64,000 nucleotides of DNA from Plenodomus lindquistii (taxonomy: Eukaryota > Ascomycota > Dothideomycetes > Pleosporales > Leptosphaeriaceae), in the NCBI GenBank assembly GCA_025504975.1, contig JANUWI010000001.1:2480001-2544000 (forward strand). The letters run 5' to 3'. This document shows positions 37,111-49,444 of the stretch, one piece after another. A program made the translations under genes and the position numbers. Numbering within the stretch: position 1 is the stretch's first letter; each line of letters begins with the position of its first letter. Under the pieces are notes generated by a model. It saw only the letters and a list, made by a program, of their open reading frames with translations, had not been told where the DNA came from and did no database searches.

Positions 37111-37617
37111 TGCAATGTTTTGAGGATTCTCGCAGTTTTGAAGAAAGCGAGTGACAACATTGTGGGTTAAGCCGGTACTCTGTGAGATGTGGCCTTAGGA
37201 TTCAGTAAACCTGGATTCCGATGGTCCGAGAGGCTGGAGCAATCGATTTGCAGAAGTTGCATACGTTATTGAGAGGTAACATTCATGCAAGCAGGATATT
37301 TACAGGATCGACTGCAACGTGACGTGGTTCACGACAAAATCGGGATAATGCCTTTCCTGAAAATAACAGAGTCGAAAACGGTCGCGCGTCCCGTTCCTCA
37401 AAAACTTCCTACCATCTCAAGAAAGGCATTTCAACCTACCTGGGTATTTCTTGTAAAGTCTGAAGACGTGCTCAGAAACTTCTGAGAACTATTACTATCA
37501 CTAGAGCCCTCCGTCTCATGCTCCAATCAACTGTTGTCCATTCGGTCGAGCGACCAATCACAGTTGATCAGGGCTTGTCCCGAAGTAATAGTTATCGGAC
37601 GCGAAGCTTGATCCAAC
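37111..37617. other. Intergenic, downstream of PKS
   Basis: About 500 bp between the hypothetical gene and the PKS stop codon, serving as PKS 3' region. A 66-codon plus-strand ORF here has no support. Confidence 0.5.
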
Positions 37618-40600
37618 TCACTTTGTCGCGATAACCTGATCCGCCACATGACGGCACAACTCAACGGTTGGCTGCTTCTTCAGAATGATAAAGACAGGAA
37701 CCTCGACTCCAAATTGCTTGAGGAACCAGTAACGCAGCTCAACAGCAATGAGTGAATCCACACCAAGCACATAGGCTGGCTTGCTGACATCAAGACTCTC
37801 GCCTGGCACCGACAGCGATTTGGATAACTTGCCCAGCAATGCCAACGTAACAATGCGGGCAGCTTCTTCAGCATCAGCCGCCGCCTTGATGAGGGCCAAG
37901 TAGTCGACGGCCGTTGCCTCACCCCCGCCGCTGCCGCCTGTGCCGTTGACCAGCTCGACCTGGCCCAAACGAAGGAGGTTCCTGAACAGCGGCTTGCCCA
38001 CCCAGTGCAACACGCCGTCCTGGAACATGCGATATAGCTTGGCGGGCCTGTCGTGGATGTTGACCACCTGCGCCGCGCCGCCTGCGCAGTCATAGGCCGG
38101 ATCACATAAGACGTCCAAAATCGCCATGAGCTGCTTCTGCGTCAGGCCGCCCAACCCAGCGCGCAAGCTCTTGGTGACATCCTCAAAGTTGTCGCTCGCC
38201 CATCCAGCCTCCAGGACCAGGCCAAGATCGAATGAGACGCCCTTGAGCCCGCTGGCAACGCGATGGCGTGCGAGAGCGTCTTCAAAGGTGTTGCCGGCCG
38301 CGTAGTTGGCTTGCGCAGGGTTGCCGATGATGCCGCTCATCGAAGATAGCAAGACCATAAAGTCCATGTCCTTGGGCAGGAGCTCGTGGAGATTCCAGGA
38401 GCCCTGGTACTTGGGAGCTAGAGCGCGGTGCCATTGCGACACGGTCATGTTGGAGAGCATGTTGTCAGACAAGACCATGGCCGCCTGTATGCAGCCTCTG
38501 ATTGGTGGCAGTGTCTCACTGGCCTCATCAAGCGTCGCCTTGAGGACTGCGCGGTTGGAAATGTCGGACGCCGGCGCGTGGATCACGACGCCTTGGGCTT
38601 GCATCTCGTTGATGAAGGCAATCACGTCGGCGCGCCCGGCCACACCTCGAGATGAGGTGACGAGGAAGTGCCGCGCGCCGCGAGAAGCCATCCAGCGCAT
38701 CATCTCGCGCCCTAGTCCGCCCAACCCACCGCTGATAACATACGTAGCTTGCGCCTCAAACCCATAAGCTGGCCTTCGCACAGGCTGGTACACGACGACA
38801 TCACCTGGAGTCTCAAAATCAATGACTGCTTTCCCTGCAATCTTGCCGCCCTGCAGCGCGCGCATCGCGTCCTCAATCCTACTCGGTGGAAATGCATGCA
38901 GCGGCTTGGGGTTGTGGAGCCCAGGATTTGCCGCAAAGAGGCTGAACACATCATCGAGCACACACTGCATCAGTGCTTTGTTCTCAGCATACATTCCAGC
39001 GACGTCGACGGCTGCGAAGGTGACGTTCCGCAGGAAGTGGCCCATCTCGAGGGTGTTGTTGGCGAGGATGTCAGCTTTGCCAATGTCAATGAATCGACCA
39101 AAGGGCGCAGTGCAGCGCCACGAGCGTTGGAGGAGTTCGCCCCCGAGCGAGTTGAGGACAATGTCAACGCCACGGTTGGCAGTGGCGTGGAATACGTCGT
39201 CGACGAAACTGGCCTCTCTGCTGTGGAAGATGTGGTCATCTGCGAGGCCATAAAGCTCCTTCACCAGCTCCCGCTTCCAATTGCTCCCTACCGTAACGAA
39301 GACCTCCGCTCCACGCAGCTGCGCGAGCTGAATCGCAGCTTGACCGACGGCACCAGCCCCAGCGTGTATCAACACACTTTCGCCCTTGCGCAGCCGGCCC
39401 ACATAATCAAACGCGTACACGACCGTAGCCCATACAGCAGGTATAGCAGCCGCATCCAAGAATGAGATGTCTTTGCGTGGAATCTTGCGAGTCGATCCCT
39501 CGTCACAGCGCACGTAGGTTCCACAGCAGCCACCCGTCGAGAAGATGAAGTACATGACACGGTCGCCGGGTTGCAAGGTCTTGCAGTCTGGCCCAACGCG
39601 GGTGACGGTGCCGGAGCCTTCGAGGCCTAGGCCGTCGCCGGGGACCTGGCCTAGTGAGATCATCACGTCGCGGAAGTTGAGGGAGGCGGCTGCTATCTCG
39701 ATCTCAACTTCTCCAGGCTGTAGCTCCGTGCTAGGAGTGGGAATCTCGGTGTAGTAGAGGCTATCGAGTAGACCAGGCTGTTGAATGGTCAAGTTTATGC
39801 GCGGCTTGGGATTCGCTTGGCCGAGTGTAAAGTTGAGCTTGTCTGGGATTTTCGCGCGTTGAGCAAGGGTCTGATTGACACTCTTCTGTGGAACAACGCG
39901 CGGGATGTGGATGAGTCCGTCGTGCACTGCATACTCGGATTCAGCATCTGCGCTCTTGTCTCCTCCCATTTTGTGGAAGTGCTCGAGAAGTCGGAGCACA
40001 TGGCTCGCTAGCTCAACGGAGTCATCGGTTTCCAAGCTCAGCGTAACAAAGCCCTGGTCACCACGCTCAGAGCAGATACTTCTTGAGAAGCCCACTGCCA
40101 TTTCGGCGGCAGGATTATTGGCGCCTGGGCTGCCGCCGCGTGTCAGCCAGAGAATTGTCTTCGCGTCTAAGCTGATCTTTTTGATGGCTTCGAATTGAGA
40201 TTCTGCAATGGTCCCGAGGAGGGGATTGTCAAGTTCGAGCAAGCTGATGACTTTGGTGCTGCTCAGATCCAACCCAGAGCCAACCAACCGATCGAGAGTG
40301 TATATCTCAGTCTCGCCAATCCACGACACGGCCGCAAGCTTTGCCTTCAAAGATTCAGCAACTTCAGCCTGCGCAGGATCTGCGAGTAAAACCCAGCTCT
40401 CACGTGCGGTCCCAACCTTGACATCCTCGGGCCTCGTCGTGACAAGCGTTGAGACACGGTGCCGGGGTTTGTACTCGTTATCCCTAAACACCATATCCAC
40501 GCCTGAGAAGCCCGCCGTCTTCAGCGCAGCGTTCCACCCTTCTTCAGTGAGGATAGGACCGAGCGCCTCATCCTCCCCAGGCACAGCGTCAACATCTTCA

Positions 40601-43600
40601 CCTTCCCACCAGTGGCCCTCTCGCATCCACCATCCTGGCAGCAGACCGAAAATGATGCCGTCACGGATGTTGTCGACAGTGGTTTCCATCATGATGAGTT
40701 TACCACCAGGGCGCAAGAGGGCGTAGAGGTCGCGAAGGCACTTCATGAGATCGGAAGTGGTGTGGATCACGTTGCAGGCCATGATCACGTCGTAGCTGCC
40801 AAGCTCAAACCCTTGGAGGGAGGGGTCGATTTCGAGATCCAGTTTGGCGAAGCGCATGTGTTTCTCGGCAAAGTCAAATTTCTCGCGCGCTTTTTCGAAA
40901 AACCCCACGGAGACATCGGTGTAGGCGTACTCGCCGAAGCTGGGAGTGAGTTTGTTAGTTGGTGGTGTAGCAAGCCAACTGTCTTCTCGAAAGGAAGAAT
41001 GAGAAAGAGGGGATGGAGAAGTTCACGTACCGAACCAATTGATCACCCTCAAGCCCATCAGTATCGACCAAAAATGGCAGCACCTTGCTTGTGGCACTAC
41101 CCGTTCCCGAACCGACTTCGCAAATCCTCAGCTGGGGATTAGCATGTGCTAGGATGCTCATGTACGCGCCAGCTTTGCGGTAGTGGCGCGAGTAGAAGTC
41201 GCAGTGATAAAAGTCTATCCCCAATCTGTCAGTATTATTTCATCCTGGTGCCTCAGGCACGTTGTTTAGAACCTACCATTCGCCAGATTGCCCTCAAAGA
41301 TAATCTGTAATGCATTATCTGTCCCTGCCAGGATTCCATAAAGATGCTCGCCAGCCTTCTTCACCAGCTTCTGCGTCGGCTCGTCATCCGCTTCGCGCAA
41401 GACATCCTCAATGTTCAGATGGCCAAGTCCCCTAGATTCCAACGTGTACTTTTGCCTATTTGCACGGACTTTGCGCAAAAAATCCACGTACTTGGTCAAG
41501 TGATTGTCAAATGCTACCGGCTCGCCATTCTCAATCTTGTCCAACGCCTGCTCAATGAAATGCAGCGCAATGGCATCCGCTCTGTCAACAGCCTCAGCGT
41601 CCTTGGGATCCGGCGAAAACTGCGGGTCACGTGCGAAGAGCGCCTTGAGATAGGTCTCTGTTTCAGCCACACCTAGCAGCGACAAGTCGGGCTTGAAGTC
41701 AATGCCATACGAGAAGCGACTAGCCCCGTCATCATCATCGCGCGTACTGCTTCCTGCACCGGCAATGACCGTTCCACGCTCACCCTTGGCAACGATGACG
41801 GGCTCGCCCGTCTCAGCAAGCAACGTACTAGCATCCCACTCAAACTCCCTAAACGTGCGAGCCACTTCCTTGGTCGCAACGTGTAGTAACGGGTTACCCG
41901 GTACCGTGAAAAGCTTATGCGACACCCACAGCTCTCTCAGATTAGAAAACATCAACGTCGGTATCGCCTCCCACCCACCCATACTCAACGATACAAACCC
42001 GACATGGAAAATCGAGTCGAACGTCGTGGGATGAATAACACACGGATCCTCATCAGCATACGGCATATTCTTTGCATAATCGCGCAGCGCAATCATACCC
42101 GACGCGCACCCGTTGCGAGAATACTTGATATCGCGGAGGCCATTGAAGTACGGTCCATAGTCAAAGCCAGATTTCTTGCTCAAGTTCTCGTACAGCTGTG
42201 CGCTTTGCACACTCAATGTGCATTGCCGTGCCGCGCTTGCGTGCTCCTCGGTCACAGCGCTCGCCCACCTAGCCTTGCGTGCCGCTGACTCGGGCGAGAT
42301 TTCACCTTCCTCAAGGTCGACGCGGATGCTGCCGAATGCGCATTCGATCCACTCGTCGCCACCGAGCGTGAATATACGCCAGTCGTAGACGCCTTGCGCA
42401 GCGTCCTTGGCTGTATGCCGGCGCGGTTGAAGGTAGATTTTTGCTTCTGTGCCCTTTTCCGTTTCGTTTACAGGAATAGACCGCATGAAACGTATGTTTT
42501 CTAGCTTATACCCGCTGATAGCTGCGTTGGGCGGGAGCAATTGTCGCGCAGCTTCAATGGCCATTACGAGCATGCCTGTGCCAGGGTAGAGCAGAGAACC
42601 TTCGAGCGCGTGGTCGACGATCCATGGAGCTTCTGCGACGCGGATCTTGTGGTGCCATGTCGGTTGAGAGGGATTGAAGTCGTTTTCCCGGAGACCAAGG
42701 AGGGCGTGGCGTCGGAAGGGGCGGTGGGAGTAGAGGCTACTGAGACGGGGTTCGTCCCAGTAGAGTTTTGCTCGGGAAAAGGGGTAGGAGGGCAGATCTG
42801 TGAGGCGCTTTGGCTTCGCTGTGGGGAGAAGAGTAGCTTGATTAGGGATGTTGAGGTCGATAGGGAGGCCGGCGGTCCAGAGGGTGCCGATGGCGGAGAG
42901 GAGGGTGGGGATATCCGGGTCGCGAGGGTTGAGTACGGCAGAGTACGACCATTTGTCCTCGCCTTCGCCAAGGTGCGCGAGGATATCTTTGATGGGCCGT
43001 CGGAGAGCAGATTGCGGACCAATCTCGACGAAGAACCTGGTGGCTTGCTTCCGCTCACTTACTAACGCTGTTACGGCGTCGGTGAAGAGAACTGGGGAGA
43101 GCAGGTTCTTCACCCAGTAGTCTGGGCTTGCGAGACCTTCCAGTGTGATGAATTGGCCCTCAGTCGACGAGAAGAAAGCAACTGTGCTCGGGGTTTTGCT
43201 CTCTTTCGCTGGCGCGCTTATCCCAGCCAGCAGACCCTCATACTCTACTGCACCATCGCGTAGCGCCTCAGAGTGATACCCAATAGTCACAGGCAGCTTC
43301 CGTACAAAGACCTCGTCAGCTTCCAGTTGCTCAGACAAACGTGAAATCGCCACCGTCGGGCCCGACAAAGTGACATTAACGGGGCTATTCTCACACGCGA
43401 CTGTGACCGCTGGCTCAGACCTCAGATATGATTGAACACCATCCTTGCCCAGACCCACCGACATCATCGTGGTGGGTTCTCTTGCCGCATCAGAAGCGAG
43501 CTTCTCAGTCACAACACCGCGAAAGTAAGCCACACGCCACGCACTCTCGCGGTCCAGCGCACTCGCACAATATGCGGCCGCGACCTCACCCGACGAATGG

Positions 43601-45664
43601 CCTACCACGGCGCGAGCCACAATACTCCACGACCGCAGCAGGTCGACAAGTGCGATTTGAATGGAGGTACAAAGGGGCTGCGATAACGCCGGCTTGGAGA
43701 CATTGCTCGTGTCCTTGTCCTTCTTGAGCTCTTCTAGCACAGACCATTTGCTGCCGAGAGTGGCGAGATAGGCATCGCAGTCTATGAGACTTTGGCGAAA
43801 GACAGGGTAGTGCAGAAGACCAGTAGCCATGCGCGCATATTGTGCGCCTTGCCCTGTGAAGACAAAGGAGAGATCTGGAGTAGAAGAGGAGCTGCTGAAG
43901 ATGCTGGGTGAGATGATGTTCGGAAGGTCGTCGGTGAGAGAAGACATGATGGCAAAGGAACGATATGAAAGGAGGGAACGGTGGCTCGAGAGGGTGTAGC
44001 TTAGGTCTGAAAGGTAGCTTGTAGTATTGTGAGAGTCTAGGGAGGAGAGAAAGTTCTGAAGGGTTGCTGCTTGACGTAACGTGCCGTCGCTATCGGCGGC
44101 TGAGAAGGGTATGATGGCGTAGGGTGCTGGGGATGAAGAAGCACTATCTCCATCTGTGTTTCCGTTGCCGTTGGAGTGGTCATTGCCGTTGTATCGTCCA
44201 TTAGTCAGGTCAGGCGCGCCGACGGATTGGTGTAAGCCTTCCAAGCCGTGGGTGCGCAGGTAATTGGATGCGTCGTCGAGGATCACGTGGGCATTGCTAC
44301 CTCCGTATCCAAAGGAGCTTACGGATGCCCTACGAATCTCTGCTGCTGGCCACGGGACTGCTTCTTTTGGAAACGTGAGCTGCAAAGACTCTACGTCAAT
44401 CGCAGGATTCACCTTCTCGAACATGGCGATGGGCGGGATCACAGCCTTCTCCAGTGCCAGAACAGCTTTTATGACACCAGCCATTCCCGAAGCGCCCTCC
44501 AGATGACCAATATTAGCTTTTACAGAACCCACATATAGCGGCCTGTCAGACTTGCGACCGTCGCGGAAGGCCTCACCTATAGCTGATGCTTCGATGGGGT
44601 CACCAACTGGCGTCCCAGTACCATGAGCCTCGACATAGTCGGTATCAGCAACGTTCAGCCCAGCAACACGGTATGTATCGCGCAACAAGTCAAGCTGCGC
44701 CTGTTGGCTTGGCTGCGTTATACTCGGCGTTCTACCATCCTGATTTGCACCCGTTGCTCGAATTACCGCTCTTATCACATCTCCGTCCTTGATCGCGGCG
44801 TCCAGTGGCTTGAGCAACACAAAGCCGAACCCCTCTCCCCTGGCATACCCATTTGCCTTGTGGTCAAAGCTGTAACTCTTGCCATCGACACTCAAGAATC
44901 CGCCGTTGCTAAGTGCAAGTGCCTGGCTCTCGGGCGTGATGAAAGTGTTCGCGCCACAGACCAACGACATTGTGCTCTCGCCTGCAAGAATACTCTGCAC
45001 ACCAAGATGCAGCGCGTATAGACCCGATGAGCACGCTGTATCGACTGTTAAAGAGGGGCCTGCGAGGTCGAAGAAGTGGCTGACGCGGTTGCTGAGCATG
45101 GAGGAGCCGTTTGCGGTGGCATGGTAGCGGGATTGAGCGGCAAAGTCGCGGCCAGTTATCGTCTCGCCATCGCGAGAGAAAGACGCGCAGTAGACTGAGG
45201 TGGATGATCGTGGTAACTTTTCCACGGCTATGCCTGCGTTTTCAAATGTGCGGTAGGCGCCTTCGAGGAGGCCGCGTTGCTGTGGGTCGAGGACTGAAGC
45301 TTCGGCGTAGGACATGTTGAAAAACGGCGCGTCAAAACTGCGGGGATCTTCGCGCATGAAATGTGCATGGCGAATACGTAACTGGTTGAGTTAGTTTCGT
45401 GGACAATTAAATCAGTGACTATAACTCACACTGTCCAGCCGGTTTGGATCCGGATGGTAGAAAGCTGGCGATTCAAGTCAGGCTCGTCCAGTCCTATGTA
45501 GAGTTGCACATACCATCAATATTGAATCGGTCAGAGGGTATCTCTTTGGACACGTTTCGCGCACTCATCACCAGCTCCCAGAAGGCCTGTGGGGAGACAG
45601 CATCTTCTGGAAACTTCATGTTCAAGCCAATGATGGCTATGGGTGTCGTCTTGTCTGCAGCCAT
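37618..45664 (-). CDS. Highly reducing polyketide synthase (KS-AT-DH-MT-ER-KR-ACP)
   Basis: Predicted 2598-aa iterative type I PKS, core enzyme of the cluster. Five exons: introns 45465-45513, 45382-45429, 41215-41276 and 40940-41030, all frame-checked. KS: about 8-440, active Cys in DTACSSG, with EAHGTGTPVGDP and GHLEGASG. AT: about 560-880, GHSSGE. DH: about 950-1240, His in VDHALEGSLLYPG and Asp in HPTTFDSIF. C-MT: about 1400-1650, SAM motif EVGSGTGSAT. ER: about 1880-2190, NADPH motif HAGAGAVGQAA. KR: about 2215-2400, SGGLGGLG with Tyr in ANYAAGN. ACP: about 2520-2598, phosphopantetheine Ser in GVDSLIAVE. All motifs are intact, so it should be functional. No thioesterase or other release domain is present. 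The start MAADKTTPIAIIGLNMKFP is the standard HR-PKS N-terminus. The product is unknown. Confidence 0.95.
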
Positions 45665-46843
45665 ATTCGCAGTAATCTACTTTGTGTTTGAGGTCAAAGA
45701 ATATTGGTTTTCTTATGGTCTCATGTAGTGGTTTCCCTGAGTGCAGATGCTCCCGCGTTTCAAGATCATATGTGTGCGGAGATGTTCAGGTCACTCACAA
45801 TTGTACTGCACCCTTGGATATTTAGTTAACACTCATCCACTGCACAAGAATCGGCGAACTTGCTGGACCAATCCACACTTGGCCAAAGACGATCTGGATA
45901 ATACTCAGCCTCGCGTTCGGCTTCTCGTTGAGTAGATCGTATATCTTGCTGAGTAGAGGCATTAACTTGAATAGGGTCATGGCCAATGCAGTTTCTCTAT
46001 ATTGAAAAAGTCCAGATTACCCGGGTTGTTAGTGTGTCGTGACAGCCCAGGAACCGCGCGTACGGGTACGAGACTACGAGATCACGACACACATTCTGAC
46101 AGCACCGGAGCAACCGGAACTGAAACAGTCAAGTAAGGCGACATGTTAGCACGCGATAATATGCGAAGGGCCACATGTAAAGCGTGCGGGCACTCCTATC
46201 CTACTCGCTTTAGCTCAGGCTCTCTGACTCGGCGCGCATTAGGCAAGAGCAGGCGTTGCGATAAGTAAATCAAAAATACACTACTGCTTAAAACCTGCCG
46301 TTGTGATTCATCAACCATGCGGCTGATAACAAGCTATCGCTTGGCTCGGGCCGTTGGATCTTCAAATTAATCGAGTCGGAGAGACTTACCGGTACCGATG
46401 CGTCAGCTCGGTGTTCTAAGCTCGCGCCCTTTCCGAGATGTTCTGATTGTAATCAATCCGCGTCAGATGATGCTCCTTGGGACTCCAATGATGTTAATTC
46501 ACGCCAGGATCCAGCGTGGAGTCGTCTCCATGGCCCCATGGTGGGTCTCTGATGCGGCTGTCATCAATGCTGACGGTGAGGCATGTAGTCAAAGCAGTTT
46601 TCTTCCGAACGTAGTTCGGAATCACTTCGGAACTTTGACTGTCCTGGTTAGTACTCAGCATGTCTTGTGCTAAACTCAAGCCATACGATCCGTGTCTGGG
46701 GTTGTGAACACGCTTGGCTTTTATTTGCCTTCCAACAGTAATTGCATAGATTCAGAAACTTGGATTTACAGACAACTCAATCACAAGCTGTTGTTCCTTG
46801 TTTCCGAACAAGACAATCAGTCACAGCACAATTAACTTTCAAG
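45665..46843. promoter_or_regulatory. Bidirectional promoter region, PKS / P450-1
   Basis: About 1.18 kb between divergently transcribed PKS and P450-1 starts, so it should hold shared control elements. A perfect 19-bp palindrome lies in its P450-proximal part (46603-46621). ORFs within it (e.g. 46398-46673) have no support. Confidence 0.6.
46603..46621. promoter_or_regulatory. Palindromic CCG-N9-CGG site, candidate Zn2Cys6 binding site
   Basis: TTCCGAAC-GTA-GTTCGGAA is a perfect inverted repeat with 8-bp arms, about 220 bp upstream of the P450-1 start. A third half-site, CTTCGGAAC, follows at about 46625-46633. Fungal Zn2Cys6 regulators bind paired CGG triplets, so an operator is plausible. 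No such regulator gene is recognised in the window. Confidence 0.45.
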
Positions 46844-48531
46844 ATGGGCGTCCTTACGTCGATAGAAGTAGATTCTCCAAAGGCGCTTGTATGCGTCGTG
46901 GTCGCCGTCATTTCTCTTGTTGTTTGGGCTTCTGGATTGAAGACGAGCAATACGACAAAATCGACAATCCCACATGCTCCGCGTATTTCATACAGACTTC
47001 CTTTTGGTCAGCATTATCCCTCTTGTTGACGCGCTAGTCGCACAAAGCGGCGACAGTTGAAGCTGACTACCATGTAGGACTGGATATGGCATGGCAACTC
47101 GTAAAACGCTTGCACTCTAACACATTCGTTGAGTATATCTGCGATGAAGTCCTCGACACTCCCGGTCGCACGGTAGAGATGAACCTGCTAGGTGGTGACA
47201 TCTTCATCACGGACAGAGCGGAGAATATCAAGGCTATTCAAGCCGACCAGTTTGCGGACTTCGCCAAGGGACAGACGCCACATGATGTGTTCAGTAGTAT
47301 ATTGGGAGACTCGGTCTTCACAAGTGGGTGTGGTCGCTGATACCTTCTTTTGCAATTACTGACGTTAGTTCTAGCCGACGGGCCTTTGTGGAAGACGAGC
47401 CGGGAACAACTAGAGCCGCATGTCTCTCGCGTCCGCCCGGACGACATTCCCACAGCTGAGACACATATGCAAAAGCTCCTGGGACTAATCAAAGCTTCTC
47501 CCGGAAGAGTTGATGTGTATGATGTGGTTGACAGGTTTCAACTCGACCTAGTGAGCCAGGTTTTCCTGGGAGAGTCCACCAATTCACTATCTGCCAACGA
47601 ACAGCCTTTCCGCAAAGCAATGGAGGAGCTTTTGACATATAACACCAACCGACTACTTTTTGGACGCCTTGCAAACTTGTTTCCTGACTGGCTCTTTGCT
47701 CCGAGAGCTCATCGTGATCTAACACGCTACATCGACGACCTCATCGAAAAGACTTTGACTCTGCCAGTGAACAATCAAACAGATTCAAAGACGGAGAAAG
47801 ACTTTAATCTCGTGGAAGATCTTGTCGCCACGCATCCAAATGATCGATACTTTATCAGAGGCCAACTGATCGCAGTTCTGATGGCTTCAAAAGATCCAGG
47901 CGCTATTCTGGCTACCTGGACGATATACCACTTGGCTCGTGCCCCGGTGCTATATCGAAGACTCCAGCAGGAGATTGAAGAGCACATCGGCATGGATGCG
48001 ATTCCGACACCAGGACAGTTGCGGAAACTGGACCTCCTGGCCAACACAGTCAAAGAGTCCATGAGAATGTACCATCCGCTTGGTCTCAATATTCGGGAGG
48101 CTAGAACAGATGCAATCTTACCTGTTGGTGGCGGTCCAGATGGCAACGATCCCATATCCGTCTCGGCAGGCCAGATCATTGTCTACTCAGTCGCAGGCCT
48201 CCAGCGTAACAAGTCCAGCGTCGGTCCTGATGCCGACATGTGGAACCCTGCACGATGGGAATCATGGAAGCCAAAGTACGGCGACTATCTACCATTTAGT
48301 ATTGGGCCGCGTCAGTGTCCAGGTAGAGTCTTTGGCCGATTCCAGATTCAGTATATCCTAGTGCGACTTCTACAGGAGTTCGAGAGCATTGAGTGGTGTG
48401 GACTTGATGGTGACAAGGGCCACAATATGAATGAGATGAAGATCAAAGTCGAGCTCAACCTGAAGTGCGCGGAGCCCGTTATTTGCAACTTCACTACTCG
48501 CTGCAAGAACGCTACCCTTACTATAAGATAG
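46844..48531 (+). CDS. Cytochrome P450 (P450-1), CYP52-like
   Basis: Predicted 521-aa haem monooxygenase. Three exons: introns 47007-47077 and 47324-47374, joining PFG to LDMAWQL and SVFT to TDGPLWKTSREQ. N-terminal membrane anchor LVCVVVAVISLVVWASG. The stretch DGPLWKTSREQLEPHVSRV resembles alkane/fatty-acid hydroxylases of the CYP52 type. The K-helix ExxR is in VKESMRMYHPL and the haem ligand Cys in FSIGPRQCPGRVFGRFQ. Oddly, the I-helix reads LIAVLMASKDPGAILATW and lacks the usual Thr of the AGxDTT motif (codons about 47881-47901). It is divergent from the PKS and probably oxidises the polyketide chain (inference). Confidence 0.9.
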
Positions 48532-49444
48532 ACAAAGGGTGAAAATCTAGCAAATTATGTTTGTTTAGTGTATACATACATCGCTATAGAACCTTTAGAC
48601 TACCCACTGCATCACATTTTTGAGGTTTTGTGGGTTCTGGGCTACAGTTCGTCCTGTCACGATTAACTAAAACCCCGTGATTTTTCTCGGTACAGTGTTC
48701 CTATCGGCGTTGCTTTCAGCTCACGATCCACTTTTAACTTCGCGAAAATACCGTTACTGTCCGTCATTGGTGTCAGCAGCAATGGTCTGATCAGCGGTAA
48801 GGGTCTGCGTATCGCTTCCACCAACTCGACTGCTCCACCTAATCGTACGACGAGCTCGGTAGCCGAACTCATAACCGCGAGGATTCTAGATTCAAACATG
48901 TGATAACAGAGTGACTGACTCGCAAGTCGCCCTAAACAGCTCCAGTTCTAGCCATATATCTGGCGGTGAAACATATCTAGAAACATGTATACACAAGGCT
49001 CGGTGTTATACCGCTAGGACTACCACCGAACCAAGTCATGTGTATGACCGTTATCTACGGTATGCCGAGAGTCAAACTTCTAATCCCGGTGTCTGACAGT
49101 TAGTGCCACCACCTTGCATCTGTAATGGAGTACGAAATGTCAGCCCGCAAGTCAGCCAGTCGTCGGAAACATCGGACGGCGATGCACCACATGAGCTCAG
49201 CAGAATCTATTTCTGGGATCTTGCTGAGTCCACCACGGTACTCGGAAACGACACCTTCCGCCGGTCATACATCGCAGACCTGAGATGATAGTCATGGTAT
49301 AGAATCATTGATCCTTCACAAGGCTGAACACGCAATCTTAGGCAATCGTTTGCGATAAGCTTACCCTCTGAACAATCAGGACTCAACAAAGTCATTCTAC
49401 CGTTCTTGCATTAGGACAATTTTTCGCAACAGATTTACTTCGGC
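48532..49444. other. Intergenic, P450-2 promoter side
   Basis: About 910 bp between two plus-strand P450 genes. It contains TCGGAAAC twice (49163-49170 and 49242-49249). A 78-codon minus-strand ORF (48663-48899) has no recognisable family. Confidence 0.5.
49243..49260. promoter_or_regulatory. CGGAA-N8-TTCCG inverted repeat
   Basis: An imperfectly spaced inverted repeat about 185-200 bp upstream of the P450-2 start. It shares the CGGAA half-site with the palindrome upstream of P450-1. It could be a second site for the same regulator; the short half-sites could also occur by chance. Confidence 0.35.

Noticed and set aside
37680..45320. Many ORFs of 60-238 codons antisense to or out of frame with the PKS
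   Set aside because: Shadows of a GC-rich, well-supported coding region. None has its own domain.
48663..48899. A 78-codon minus-strand ORF between the two P450 genes
   Set aside because: No recognisable family and no splice partners. Could be a remnant, but there is not enough evidence to call it.
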